DNA of 64,000 nt from NCBI RefSeq assembly GCF_935822925.1, contig NZ_CAKXZS010000016.1:62001-126000 (forward strand). The letters run 5' to 3'. This stretch comes from Mesorhizobium ventifaucium (lineage in GTDB: Bacteria > Pseudomonadota > Alphaproteobacteria > Rhizobiales > Rhizobiaceae). Position 1 is the first letter of the stretch. Each line of letters begins with the position of its first letter. The position numbers and the translations under genes are program-made. Under the pieces are notes generated by a model, which saw only the letters and a program-made list of their open reading frames with translations, was not told the DNA's origin and searched no databases. Positions 23,971-33,183 of the stretch are shown in pieces.

Positions 23971-25149
23971 ATGCAGCTTTCGATGTGGACCTACCCCTGG
24001 GATGTCCAGGATCTGGGCTTGGAAGCCGTCGAACGCGATCTCGTCGAGCGCGCCGGGCTCAACATGATCAGTCTCGCGACCTCCTATCACGCCGGTCGCT
24101 TCCTGCAGCCGCGCAGCCCGCGCCGCAAAGCCTATTTCCCGGAGGACGGCACGATCTACTTCAAGCCAACCGCCGCCCGATGGGCCGATCTCGTGATCCA
24201 GCCGAAGGTCGCCGACGTGATCACGGAAGGCGGCGACGTTCTGGCCGAACTTATCCAACGGCGCGAGGCAGGCGGCCTCCAGGTGTCGTGCTGGACGGCC
24301 TGCCTGCACAATACCCGCCTCGGCATGCTTTATCCGCAGGCCGTCACCCGCAACGCTTTTGGCGATCCCAATTATTACAATCTGTGCCCATCGCATCCGG
24401 ATGCGCGCGCTTATGTCCGCGCGCTCGTCGCCGACGTTACGCACACTTACAAGCCGGACAGAATCGAACTTGAAAGCCCGTCCTTCATGGGCTTCGCCCA
24501 TGAATACCATCACGAGAAGGATGGTGTCGGGCTGACGCCGGAAGACGATTTTCTTCTGTCGCTGTGCTTCTGTCCGTCCTGCCTCGCCCGCGCCGCTGCT
24601 GCCGGCATCGAAGGCCAGGCGGCGCGTGAGCTCGTCAAGCAGTGGATAGCCGAGGCGTGTGAGCGCGCGGTGCCTGAACGGCGCTTTCCAGAATTTCCCG
24701 CAAGTGGCCTCGACACCTTTCTGCCCTGGCCGCAACTCCACGCCTATCTGTTGCGGCGGTTCGAGCCGGTGACCAGCCTTGTCGCCGAACTGCGCGAGGT
24801 TGCCGATCCGGGGACACGTGTCCTCGTCATCGACCTGAGAAACGGCTGGCTCGGCGGCTGCGATCTAGCAGCGCTCGGCAAGGTCTGCGACGGGGCGATC
24901 CTTTGTGCCTACGACATGCAGGCCAGCGACGTGACGGGCCTGATGGCGGCTGGCCGCACCGCGCTCGGAGCAGAGAAATTCCTAGGCGCCGGTTACCGGC
25001 TCTTCTATCCGGAAATGGCAGGCCCTGAAATCCTCGCCGCCAAGGTGAAGCCGGCGCTGGCGCCGGACGTCGACGGTATCAATTTTTACAATTACGGCCT
25101 TGTCCCCGCCGCACGACTCGATTGGGTGCGTGCAGCACGACCTGTCTGA
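23971..25149 (+). CDS. Unrecognised 392-residue protein, possibly a TIM-barrel hydrolase
   Basis: I do not recognise the family with certainty. The protein begins MQLSMWTYPWDVQDLG, has no signal peptide, and alternates beta-strand and helix elements like a TIM barrel: LNMISLATSYHAGRFLQPR, VSCWTACLHN, RIELESPSFMGFAHEYHHEK, LCFCPSCLARA with a CxxC that could bind zinc, VLVIDLRNGW and a closing GINFYNYGLVP. The acidic ends of the middle and last strands could be catalytic as in glycoside hydrolases. AGGAG precedes the ATG. It is the last gene of the operon, 55 bp after the deacylase. Confidence 0.8.
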   Translation: MQLSMWTYPWDVQDLGLEAVERDLVERAGLNMISLATSYHAGRFLQPRSPRRKAYFPEDGTIYFKPTAARWADLVIQPKVADVITEGGDVLAELIQRREAGGLQVSCWTACLHNTRLGMLYPQAVTRNAFGDPNYYNLCPSHPDARAYVRALVADVTHTYKPDRIELESPSFMGFAHEYHHEKDGVGLTPEDDFLLSLCFCPSCLARAAAAGIEGQAARELVKQWIAEACERAVPERRFPEFPASGLDTFLPWPQLHAYLLRRFEPVTSLVAELREVADPGTRVLVIDLRNGWLGGCDLAALGKVCDGAILCAYDMQASDVTGLMAAGRTALGAEKFLGAGYRLFYPEMAGPEILAAKVKPALAPDVDGINFYNYGLVPAARLDWVRAARPV

Positions 25150-25267
25150 ACAAAACGATCCGTGTGCCGCCGTCTAGCTGTTAGCAAACATCCTGCTCGG
25201 AGCTTGAGGGGTGGCTGCCAGAGCGACGATAGCCTGGTGTTTCGCCAGACAGCGCAAAGCACCGTCT

Positions 25268-28200
25268 TCAGCGCGTGTGCCGCACAAGATAGGGTTCGAC
25301 CAAGGCGCGTAATTCCGCAGCGGGCGCCGCTTCGCCGGCAGCACGCAGCGCCCGTTCGTAGCGTGCATAGTCGTCGACCGCGCCTTCGAAATCGCGGCGC
25401 GACAGCCGCTCCCTGATCAGCGCCTTGCAGACGGGTCCGGCATCCGGATAGAGGTCCAACGCCCTCAGATAGACCGAGCGCGCTTCCTGGACGTTGCCGG
25501 TTGTCTCCAGCCGCTGGCCGATCCGCAATCCAAGATCGATCAGATCGCGACGCACTTTTTCGGCGGCGGCGAGCGACCAGAAGCTGGCTCGCTCGTGCAA
25601 AAACAGCGGACCGGGGAATGCGAGGAACAGCGCTTCCGCTTCCGGTCGCAGCCCGGCCGCCTCGCCATTGGCTGTCGTCACGGATTTGAGCCGTCGATCC
25701 CAGTCGGCGAGGTCGACCCAGACCTTGTCCGACGCGAGGCGAAGCTTGCCTTCGCGCTGGACGATGAGGTCGATCCGCCCGAGCAGCCTGCGCAGCCGAT
25801 GCAGCGCCTGCTCGCATGCTGCCCGCGCCTGGTCGCCGTCGAGGTCGGGCCACAGCCAGTCCTGAAGGGTCTCCAGGGAGCAGGTGTTGTCTTTCGAGAT
25901 CGCCAGTACCCGCAGGATGTCGAGAGCCTTCGTCGGTGGCTTGGCGCCGAGATTAAGAGGGTTTCCATCGAGTTCGAGCCGAAAGCCTCCGAGGACGTGG
26001 ACCTTGAGCGGCCATGGCCAGGCGGTGGGCCGCCGTTGCGGCGCGTCCAATCGGCGTTCCCGGATAAGCGACCGGCAAAGCTTAGGCTCGATGCCGCGCT
26101 CAAGCGCATCGCCAAGCAGTTCGGCGAGCAATTCCGGAACGTTGAGGAGCACCATTGGCCAGGCGATGTCGCGCAGCGCCTCCATAAAGACCTTCAGCCG
26201 ATCGCCGTAACGTGGATCCTGGTCCCACAGGCTCTCCAGCGCGGCCGCCGCAAGAATGCATATCTCGGTTCGCTTGCGGGCGCCGCCGTCCAGCCGCGGC
26301 AGCAGGTCGCTGAGTAGCGCGGCGGCTTCGCGCGGCTTCCTGTCGGCGAGCAGCACCTGGAACTTCGTGATGTAGTGCGCCCAGCGCTCGACCATCGGCT
26401 CGTTGGCGGCCTCGCTCGCCGCCATGAAGCGCTCGCAATCCTCATAGGCCGCCGCGAAATCGCCTTGCCTGGCATGAAGCGCGGCATAGCAATTGGCGAC
26501 GATGGCGACCTGTGTGCTGAAACGGCTGTCGGCGATCTCGGCGAGGCGTTCGACCACCTGGTCGAGCTCGGCAAAGTCGTTTCGGAACTTCATCTGCATC
26601 TGAAGATGATACAGGCCACCGAACTCCACACCCTTGAGCGACTCGCGCTCACCGATGGCGATCGCCTCGCGCAACGCCGCTTCGGCCGACGAGTAGGGAA
26701 AACCCCGTCTCTTATACGGGAAGTAACGGCCACTCTTGGCGCCAAACTCGACCAGCCACATGCCGAGGACCCAAGGCAGCACATCCTTGTCGCTCAAATC
26801 CTCGACAATGCTGTCGACCGCCTTCGTGAACAGATCCGCCCGCATGATCGATACCGAATGCTCGATCAGCGTTTCGCTGGCAAGCAGCCGCAAGCCGCTT
26901 GGGTCGTGCTCGGGATTCCGGGTCAGCCGCTCCAGCAGTTCCGTTTCCAGCGCTTGCCCAGCCGGGCTGTTGCGGTAGTATTCATCGCCGAAGTTCAGCG
27001 CCCGCACCATGCCGATGCGCACCAGCATCGCTTCCTCGGAAGGCAGTTCCGGCAGGCCGCGCTCGATGATTTCGAACGCCCGGCGGGTCCAGGCCGAAAG
27101 ACCCTCATAGGTGCGCCAACTGTCCGTCTTGACCAGAACCGCTCGCGACACCGTAAGACATAGCCCGCGTTGATCGTCGGCCTCGCCAAAGGCATGCCAT
27201 GCCTTCGACAGCCAGTGCTCTGCCGCGGCGTCGTTCGGCATGTGGGCCACGCCCAGCCAATAGAAATGCCAGCCGTTCATGAACGCTTCCGGCAACCGGC
27301 CGACCCATTCGATGAAGGTCGTTCGATGTCCCTGCGCCAGCACGGCCTCCGCCCGGCTCAGCATGAGCCCGCTCGCTTGGTCCCAGTCCTCTGCCTGCAA
27401 GGCGAGGTGTATGGCTTCGTCATAACGACCGGCGTCGGCGAGCACCTTTGTCGCCCTTTGTTTGAGCGACTTCTGCTCTTCTGCCGTCACACGCTGTGCG
27501 AAGCGTCGGTCGAGGAAGTCCCGCAAGAGGTCGTGCAGGTGGAAAACGTCGCGGCTGTTTTCCGTTCGCGTGACCAGCAATTGCCGCTTGTAGAGCCTGT
27601 CGAGCAGCTTGCCCGCTTCGCCCGACCCGATCATCACGTCCGCCAGTTCGGTGCTGATCTCGGGCAGCAGATTGAGTTTCAGCAGCATGTCCTGATCGGC
27701 GGCGGAGAGGGAAAGGAAGAAATGGCGGCCGAGAACGTCCGACAGCGCATTCTGCCCGCCGGCTGCTGTCCCGCTCGTCTCGTCAGGTCCGACCGCCGAG
27801 CCGTGATCGGCGAGGAGAACCAGCCCGATCGCCCAGCCGCGCGCCGCTTCGACATCGACTGGAACGGCGCCGTTCCTCGACCGCAGCTTGACAAAATCGC
27901 GCGCTTCCGATGTCGAGAATTCGAGCGCCGATCGATCGATAACGGTCACTTGGCCCTTGAGAACGAGATCGCCCAGTTCGTCGTGGGGCAGCGTGCGCGA
28001 GACGCAGATGCAGCGGACCGTTTCAGGAAGCTCACGGAACATCACGGAAAGCACCGCCCGGAATTCGGGCGTGTCGGCGTCCTGCAAATCGTCGAGGACC
28101 AGTATGGTGCCGGGCTTCAACCGCGCGAAATAGGCTCTGAAGAAGCGCCTGGCGAACTCCTTCGGTTGCTCGGCATACTCGACGCCGAAGACGGGCATGT

Positions 28201-28516
28201 TCCCAACCGCGGGCGAGGCGAGTGACTGCGCCAGATATTGAAAGAAGCGCGCGATATCCTGGTCGCCCTCGTCGATGCGGAACCACACATGCGGTGCCGC
28301 GACGCTTTCGAGGTAGTCGATGACCGCCGTCGTCTTGCCGTAGCCGGCCGGCGCGGCCACCCAGCATACGCTCGAACGCGATTTCAGACCGATCGCTTCG
28401 AGAACGCGGTTCCGCCTCAATATCCTGGCGCTGCGCGGCGCCGCCAGCTTGGCGATCCGGCCTGTGCCCGAGAGTGGGCGCCTCGCATCGGCGTCAATGG
28501 TGTCTAGGGCGGTCAT
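25268..28516 (-). CDS. Large ATPase-BTAD transcriptional regulator
   Basis: A 1082-residue MalT/AfsR-like regulator. Near the N-terminus is a STAND-type ATPase with Walker A AAPAGYGKTT (about 54-63) and a Walker-B-like ILVLDDLQDA. A long helical TPR-like sensor follows, and the last 250 residues are an OmpR/SARP winged helix (NLGAKPPTKALDILRVLAI, then LETLQDWLWPDLDGDQA) plus a bacterial transcriptional activator domain (ALHRLRRLLGR to the end). There is no LuxR-type C-terminal helix. GGGAG precedes the ATG at 28514-28516; the frame is open about 100 codons further upstream but lacks protein-like sequence there. It faces the unknown gene convergently. Confidence 0.88.
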   Translation of the reverse strand: MTALDTIDADARRPLSGTGRIAKLAAPRSARILRRNRVLEAIGLKSRSSVCWVAAPAGYGKTTAVIDYLESVAAPHVWFRIDEGDQDIARFFQYLAQSLASPAVGNMPVFGVEYAEQPKEFARRFFRAYFARLKPGTILVLDDLQDADTPEFRAVLSVMFRELPETVRCICVSRTLPHDELGDLVLKGQVTVIDRSALEFSTSEARDFVKLRSRNGAVPVDVEAARGWAIGLVLLADHGSAVGPDETSGTAAGGQNALSDVLGRHFFLSLSAADQDMLLKLNLLPEISTELADVMIGSGEAGKLLDRLYKRQLLVTRTENSRDVFHLHDLLRDFLDRRFAQRVTAEEQKSLKQRATKVLADAGRYDEAIHLALQAEDWDQASGLMLSRAEAVLAQGHRTTFIEWVGRLPEAFMNGWHFYWLGVAHMPNDAAAEHWLSKAWHAFGEADDQRGLCLTVSRAVLVKTDSWRTYEGLSAWTRRAFEIIERGLPELPSEEAMLVRIGMVRALNFGDEYYRNSPAGQALETELLERLTRNPEHDPSGLRLLASETLIEHSVSIMRADLFTKAVDSIVEDLSDKDVLPWVLGMWLVEFGAKSGRYFPYKRRGFPYSSAEAALREAIAIGERESLKGVEFGGLYHLQMQMKFRNDFAELDQVVERLAEIADSRFSTQVAIVANCYAALHARQGDFAAAYEDCERFMAASEAANEPMVERWAHYITKFQVLLADRKPREAAALLSDLLPRLDGGARKRTEICILAAAALESLWDQDPRYGDRLKVFMEALRDIAWPMVLLNVPELLAELLGDALERGIEPKLCRSLIRERRLDAPQRRPTAWPWPLKVHVLGGFRLELDGNPLNLGAKPPTKALDILRVLAISKDNTCSLETLQDWLWPDLDGDQARAACEQALHRLRRLLGRIDLIVQREGKLRLASDKVWVDLADWDRRLKSVTTANGEAAGLRPEAEALFLAFPGPLFLHERASFWSLAAAEKVRRDLIDLGLRIGQRLETTGNVQEARSVYLRALDLYPDAGPVCKALIRERLSRRDFEGAVDDYARYERALRAAGEAAPAAELRALVEPYLVRHTR

Positions 28517-28686
28517 CGGGGCTCCCGCTCGACCAATATCGAGCGTCAGGTCGTGCCGTGATGACCGTCCCGCCGCCCAGATTGACCTTAGGGTAGCGCA
28601 ATCGTGCGACAATTCGTAGGGGCTTGGCAGATGAAGCGGCAACGGCCGAGTGCAAGCGTCGATTGGATGCCTGCGCGACCTCGAAA

Positions 28687-29394
28687 TCAGGCGGCAGACG
28701 CGGCCGAATTGCGAGCGGCAATGGGCGACCGGTGAATCCCGCACTCCACCTTCGACAGTCCGCTCCAGCGACCCGCGCGCGGATTGTCCGCGCTGCCGCA
28801 CGCGACCGTGCACGGCGCGCACCCGATCGAGAGATAGCCCTTTTCGAGCAGCGGATGCCGGGGAAGATCATAGCGATCGAGATAGGCCTCGATCTGCTGG
28901 CGGGTGAAGCGGGCAAGCGGATCGATCTTCAGGCGTCCGTCAGTTTCCTCGAGCGTCGCAACATCTGCGCGAAGCCCGCCATGATATCGCTTGCGACCGG
29001 AAATCCAGGCCTTGAAGCCAGTCAGCGTATTTTCGAGCGGCAGAACCTTGCGGATCTGGCAGCACCGGTCCGGATCGCGGCGGTGCAGCGATCCGGCGCC
29101 GTCGAGCGCCCGCAAGACATCCGTTTGAGGTGTGACGACGCGCAGATCGGTGAGGCCGAGCAGAGCCGTCAGCTGCGCGCGATAGGCGATCGTTTCCGAA
29201 AACAGCTTTCCGGTGTCGAGCGTGATGACGGGGAGCGACCGGTCGATCGAGGCCGCCATGTGCAGCAGCACCGCGGATTCCGCGCCAAACGAGGACACGA
29301 GCGCTATGTTTCCGCAAAACACGTCGCGGACCAGCGGCGCCAGCAGGTCGGGTCCGTCGAGATGGTTCAGCTTTGCGATGACGGCTTCATACAT
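28687..29394 (-). CDS. cysH: Assimilatory adenylyl-sulfate (APS) reductase, CysH family
   Basis: A 235-residue reductase converting APS to sulfite. The nucleotide-binding region contains SSFGAESAVLLHM and LDTGKLF. The four iron-sulfur cysteines of APS-type enzymes are present as RCCQIRK (C111, C112) and GCAPC (C192, C195), and the catalytic cysteine lies in KVECGIH (C218). The four Fe-S cysteines mark it as APS- rather than PAPS-specific. I use the ATG at 29392-29394; a TTG six codons upstream is possible. It lies 45 bp downstream of the transporter-heme fusion gene. The C-terminal tail after ECGIH is slightly long. Confidence 0.9.
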   Translation of the reverse strand: MYEAVIAKLNHLDGPDLLAPLVRDVFCGNIALVSSFGAESAVLLHMAASIDRSLPVITLDTGKLFSETIAYRAQLTALLGLTDLRVVTPQTDVLRALDGAGSLHRRDPDRCCQIRKVLPLENTLTGFKAWISGRKRYHGGLRADVATLEETDGRLKIDPLARFTRQQIEAYLDRYDLPRHPLLEKGYLSIGCAPCTVACGSADNPRAGRWSGLSKVECGIHRSPIAARNSAASAA

Positions 29395-29439
29395 GGCAGT
29401 TCGGCCGATCAAAAACGGTGGTGGCGTGATAAAGCCGCA

Positions 29440-30870
29440 TCATAGCTTCGCCACGAAATCGAGGAGCGCCTGGCGATCGGTCTCGTCCAGGTCGAAGAAG
29501 CGGTCGCGCACGATCCGCGCCGTGCCGCCATGGGCGAAGACGGCGTCGCGCAGCGTGGTCGCGCGGCCGTCGTGCAGGTAGCGGTGGCGCAGGCGGATGC
29601 CGACGAGCGGCGCGGTCCGCCATTCGGCGCCGATAGCATCGCCCTGGGCGATCTTGTCGTCGAGCGCCGGCCCCATGTCGTGCAGCAAAAGGTCGGAGTA
29701 CAGCTCGACTTCGCCGTTGGCGCCCTCCAGCGCCGGCACATGGCATTTGGCGCAGCCGACCGAGGCGAAAAGCCGTCCGCCAGGGCTGCCGAGCATTGCG
29801 CTTTGGCGCGATGAGGGTGACGCGGCCAGGAAGGTCGCCGAGAACGGGATCAGCGCAGCATAGGCCAGGGCCGCCGACAGAGCCACCCCGACGAAACCGA
29901 CGCCGATCAGGCGCCAGGCGCCGCCGGCCTCTCCGAGCCGGCCGACCCGGGTGGTGATGCCGAGCGCAATCATCACCATCAGGAACAGGAACTGGTCGAC
30001 ATCGAGGATGACGCGGCGCAGTTGCGGATTGAGGGTGATCTCCGAATTGAGCATCACCACAGCGATGAACGCGACGATGAACCACGGGAACGGGATTGGC
30101 GCGGCCTCTTGCGCCTTGTTGCGGCTGCGAAACACCAGGCCGGCGGCCAGCAGAAGCGGGACGAGCATCAGCACTTTGCTGAGCTTGACCAGTGTGGCGG
30201 TGTTCAGCGCGTCGTCGGAAATGGCGAAGGAGGCGCCGTAGACCTGCGCCAGCTCGAAAATGCTCGCCCCGACGAACACGCCATAGAGGCGGTCGTCGAG
30301 ATGCGGCAGCCAACCGCCCAGAAACATGACCGGATAGGCGAGCAACGCCACCGTGCCGCTCAGCGTGATCAAGGCGATGGCGATGCCGGCGCTCTGGTCG
30401 CGTGCACGCACCAGCGCGGCCATGGAGAGGATCGCCGCGGCGCCGCAGACGGCGCTGCCGACCGCGACAAGCAGCGCGATCTCGGCGTCGAGCCTGAACA
30501 GCTTGCGCGCGATGGCGTAGAGCAGCGTCAGCACCAAGATCAGCTCGATGGCCGCCACTGCAAGCGGCATGAACCCCAAATCCAGGAACAGCCGCGTCGT
30601 GATACGGAAGCCGACCAGCACCACGGCGAGCCGCAACAGATAGCGCTTGGTGAAGTCGAGCCCCGGGCGCAAGGCGTCCGGACAGGCGAAGCTGCTGCCG
30701 ATCAGCAGCCCGAAGAGCATGGCGACCAGGACCGGGTTGCGCGACAGCGGCTCGCCCAGTCCGCCGGCGATCCAGCCGGCGGCAAGGGCGAGTGCCGCAG
30801 CAACGATGACGCCAGGCAAGACCGGGCGCATTTTTTCCGGCGCATGGGAGAGCGTCAGGGCGAGGCTCAT
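29440..30870 (-). CDS. YeiH/UPF0324 anion exporter fused to the second heme domain of a di-heme oxidoreductase
   Basis: A 476-residue fusion. Residues about 14-350 are a UPF0324 (putative sulfate exporter) membrane domain of ten or so helices, with the family landmarks VAMLFGLLIGSSF, LVGFRITTRLFLDLGF, VGSAVCGAAAILSM and GASIFELAQVYGASF. Residues 360-476 match the last part of the DUF1111/DHOR di-heme oxidoreductases: FASVGCAKCH (heme site at 373-377), YSDLLLHDMGPALDD, EWRTAPLVGI, YLHDGRATTL and HGG. The first half of that enzyme is the C-terminus of the preceding gene, and the two genes overlap by ATGA. The heme domain must face the periplasm. Confidence 0.85.
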   Translation of the reverse strand: MSLALTLSHAPEKMRPVLPGVIVAAALALAAGWIAGGLGEPLSRNPVLVAMLFGLLIGSSFACPDALRPGLDFTKRYLLRLAVVLVGFRITTRLFLDLGFMPLAVAAIELILVLTLLYAIARKLFRLDAEIALLVAVGSAVCGAAAILSMAALVRARDQSAGIAIALITLSGTVALLAYPVMFLGGWLPHLDDRLYGVFVGASIFELAQVYGASFAISDDALNTATLVKLSKVLMLVPLLLAAGLVFRSRNKAQEAAPIPFPWFIVAFIAVVMLNSEITLNPQLRRVILDVDQFLFLMVMIALGITTRVGRLGEAGGAWRLIGVGFVGVALSAALAYAALIPFSATFLAASPSSRQSAMLGSPGGRLFASVGCAKCHVPALEGANGEVELYSDLLLHDMGPALDDKIAQGDAIGAEWRTAPLVGIRLRHRYLHDGRATTLRDAVFAHGGTARIVRDRFFDLDETDRQALLDFVAKL

Positions 30871-33014
30871 GGCTTTGCCCCATCGGGCAGGCGCAGCGCT
30901 CGCAGATAGGAAGCGACCGCCTCGATCTGTGCGGAATCGTCTTCGATCGGCTGTGCGCCCGCCTCGCGGCTGACACTCGGGCCGGTGACGCCGAGTTCGT
31001 TTGCGAAAGCGTTCGCCACCATGTCTTCGAGAGTGGCTACATCAGCCTTCCAGCCATATCGGCCGACCCGCGATGCGCCCTGGCCATCGACGACATGATG
31101 GGCGCGGCCTTTGATGCCGTCGCCCTTGCTGACCGCCTGCGCTTCGATGACGCTGTCGGGTATTTCGTCGATCCTGGCGATACCGTAGAGAGCGAGCGGC
31201 ATGCGCAGCGAAATCACGTTGGCCTGGCGCGGCATCGCCGCCGGCACGGTCGCGTTGCTGGCGCCCCCGTCGAGTGTATAGCGCCTGGCGACCGGACTGT
31301 TGGGATGGTCGATTGGAACCGTGCGTCCGGACCCCGGATCCATATGGGCTATCCTGCGCGCAAAATGGCTTTCGTCGGTGCTTGCGCCGCCGGGACCGGG
31401 GTGGCAGGCCACGCAGGACATTGCGTTAAACAATGGGCCAAGGCCCATGCGCCGCGTGTAATCGGTCTGGAACACCTGTTTTCCGCGCGCCGCAAGATTG
31501 GCGTCGGCGGCAGCGCTCTGTGTCTCCTGCGTCGCTGCCGCCGCGCCGTGCTCGTCGAAGGCCCCAACCTCGACGAGCGCCCCTTCGTGGCCCGGAAATC
31601 CCGGAACCTCGCCGCCAATCGTTATCCAGATATGCTGTGCGTCCGCCGACGTCGCAATCGCGCGAAGGCGATCGGCTCCCAAAGGGCCGACCCCTGGAAC
31701 CTCGATCGTCGCCCGGGCGAGAAGCCGGCCGTCCTGGCTCAAGCGCAGCAATGAGCCGTCGCCGCGATTGGCGACGAACAGATCGGACCCGCCGGCGAGC
31801 GTCGTGTGGCTCGAGAATTGCGGATTGGCGATCTCGGGAATTGCGGCGGCGACGTCGACCGGACGGTCGAACTGCGGCAGCGAGATCGTGCGGGTCCTGG
31901 CGACCGTGAAATGCCGCCGGTCGTCCTCCAATTCAAGCAGCACCAGTCGGTCACGCCCCGGATCGGCGATGTAAAGAGCACGGTCCGGGTTCCACTTGAA
32001 GGCGAGGCCGATGACGCCGGGATCGTCGCCGATGCCCCGGCCGGCGCTCACCGTGCCCCGGGCGGCCAAGCCGTCGACGCCGTCCTGGACATGGATTTGA
32101 ACCACGCCACCATCCGCGGTGACCGCGGCGAACACGGCAAAGCCGCTGCCGTCGGGCGAGGGACCGAGAAAAGCCGTTCCGAGCGCGCCCGTCTGCATTC
32201 CGCCCGATGTCAGCTGGCCGCTTGCCTGATAATTCAGCAGCTTGCCAAGCCAGCCGCTGGGCTGTGCTTTCGGCGCCTGCTCGCGATCGGTATGCCGGCC
32301 GGCGAACACGCCGCCGGCCTCGCGGCTTGGCGCGTTGGCGAGCGGCGCACCGTCGGGATCGATGACGGTGACGCTGCCCTCGCCAGCCAATCCGTTCGGC
32401 GCGTTAGCGATCCAGGGTCTTCCGAAGGCGTTGTTGATCGAAATGTATCGCGGTCCGGATGCGGCTGCGAGGCGCGCGGTTCGAGCTCCGGCATTGTATC
32501 GCCGGTTGAGAAACCGTTCGCTCTGCGCCGTGTAGAGCTGAACCCTCGCATCTCCGCCGTTGCCGGTGAGATCTTGCGGAACGATAATGGTGCCACCCGA
32601 CTTGCCGGCGCGCGGATCGATGGACAGGATCGCCCCGACCTCAAGCGCTGGATCGTCCGCTGGTGCGCCGAAATTGCTGCCCACGGCGACGAGGACCCTG
32701 AGTGGATCGAGCATCCGCCCTTCGCGCGTCGCCATAAGGAATTCCGGATTTCCCGGTATCGGCCCGCCGACATGAAAGCGCCCCACCTCGCGCACGCCGG
32801 CCACGTCGGGCAGCCCGACGGCAACGATACGAGCGTTCAGGCGCCAATCGGGAGGCTGATCTCCCGCGAACGCCCAGCTTGGCAACAGGCTGAGAAATAT
32901 CGCCGTGGCCCTCGACAGCATCCGGCGTAAAGAAATGCCCGACAGCACGAAGCATCTCCGGGCCCGATGAGTCCCGACGGAGTCTGTTGGGGCAACTGCA
33001 CGGCTTGTTCGCAT
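30867..33014 (-). CDS. Beta-propeller protein carrying the first heme domain of a di-heme oxidoreductase
   Basis: A 715-residue exported protein. A hydrophobic segment (ATAIFLSLLPSWAFA near 36-50) looks like a signal or anchor after a 30-residue leader; GGAG precedes the ATG at 33012-33014, and an ATG at 32919-32921 is the alternative. Residues about 55-490 form repeated beta-rich units (DLFVANRGDGSLLRLSQDG, YIADPGRDRLVLLELEDD) suggesting a propeller. Residues 505-715 match the N-terminal half of DUF1111 enzymes: MSCVACHPGP (heme site C534-H538), QANVISLRMPLALYGIA, IPDSVIEAQ, VGRYGWKADVATLEDMVANA and YLRAL, where it stops. The second heme domain is in the next gene. Confidence 0.82.
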   Translation of the reverse strand: MRTSRAVAPTDSVGTHRARRCFVLSGISLRRMLSRATAIFLSLLPSWAFAGDQPPDWRLNARIVAVGLPDVAGVREVGRFHVGGPIPGNPEFLMATREGRMLDPLRVLVAVGSNFGAPADDPALEVGAILSIDPRAGKSGGTIIVPQDLTGNGGDARVQLYTAQSERFLNRRYNAGARTARLAAASGPRYISINNAFGRPWIANAPNGLAGEGSVTVIDPDGAPLANAPSREAGGVFAGRHTDREQAPKAQPSGWLGKLLNYQASGQLTSGGMQTGALGTAFLGPSPDGSGFAVFAAVTADGGVVQIHVQDGVDGLAARGTVSAGRGIGDDPGVIGLAFKWNPDRALYIADPGRDRLVLLELEDDRRHFTVARTRTISLPQFDRPVDVAAAIPEIANPQFSSHTTLAGGSDLFVANRGDGSLLRLSQDGRLLARATIEVPGVGPLGADRLRAIATSADAQHIWITIGGEVPGFPGHEGALVEVGAFDEHGAAAATQETQSAAADANLAARGKQVFQTDYTRRMGLGPLFNAMSCVACHPGPGGASTDESHFARRIAHMDPGSGRTVPIDHPNSPVARRYTLDGGASNATVPAAMPRQANVISLRMPLALYGIARIDEIPDSVIEAQAVSKGDGIKGRAHHVVDGQGASRVGRYGWKADVATLEDMVANAFANELGVTGPSVSREAGAQPIEDDSAQIEAVASYLRALRLPDGAKP

Positions 33015-33183
33015 CGCGAAGTCTCCGGCGGTCGCAAGCGCGTGCTGACGCCTGCCAAATCACAGTGCAACTTTAGAGCACGCGCACATACGGATCGCTT
33101 ACGGCATACGGCGCGACGGCACGCCGCGCATCGCTGCTACGATTTTAGGTCGCGCTGACGCTGCCGGCTCGACGGCCGGTCGT

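Noticed and set aside
28517..28822. A 102-codon upstream extension of the BTAD regulator frame
   Set aside because: The extension is Arg/Ser/Pro-rich with no domain, whereas the ATG at 28514-28516 has GGGAG at good spacing and begins protein-like sequence.
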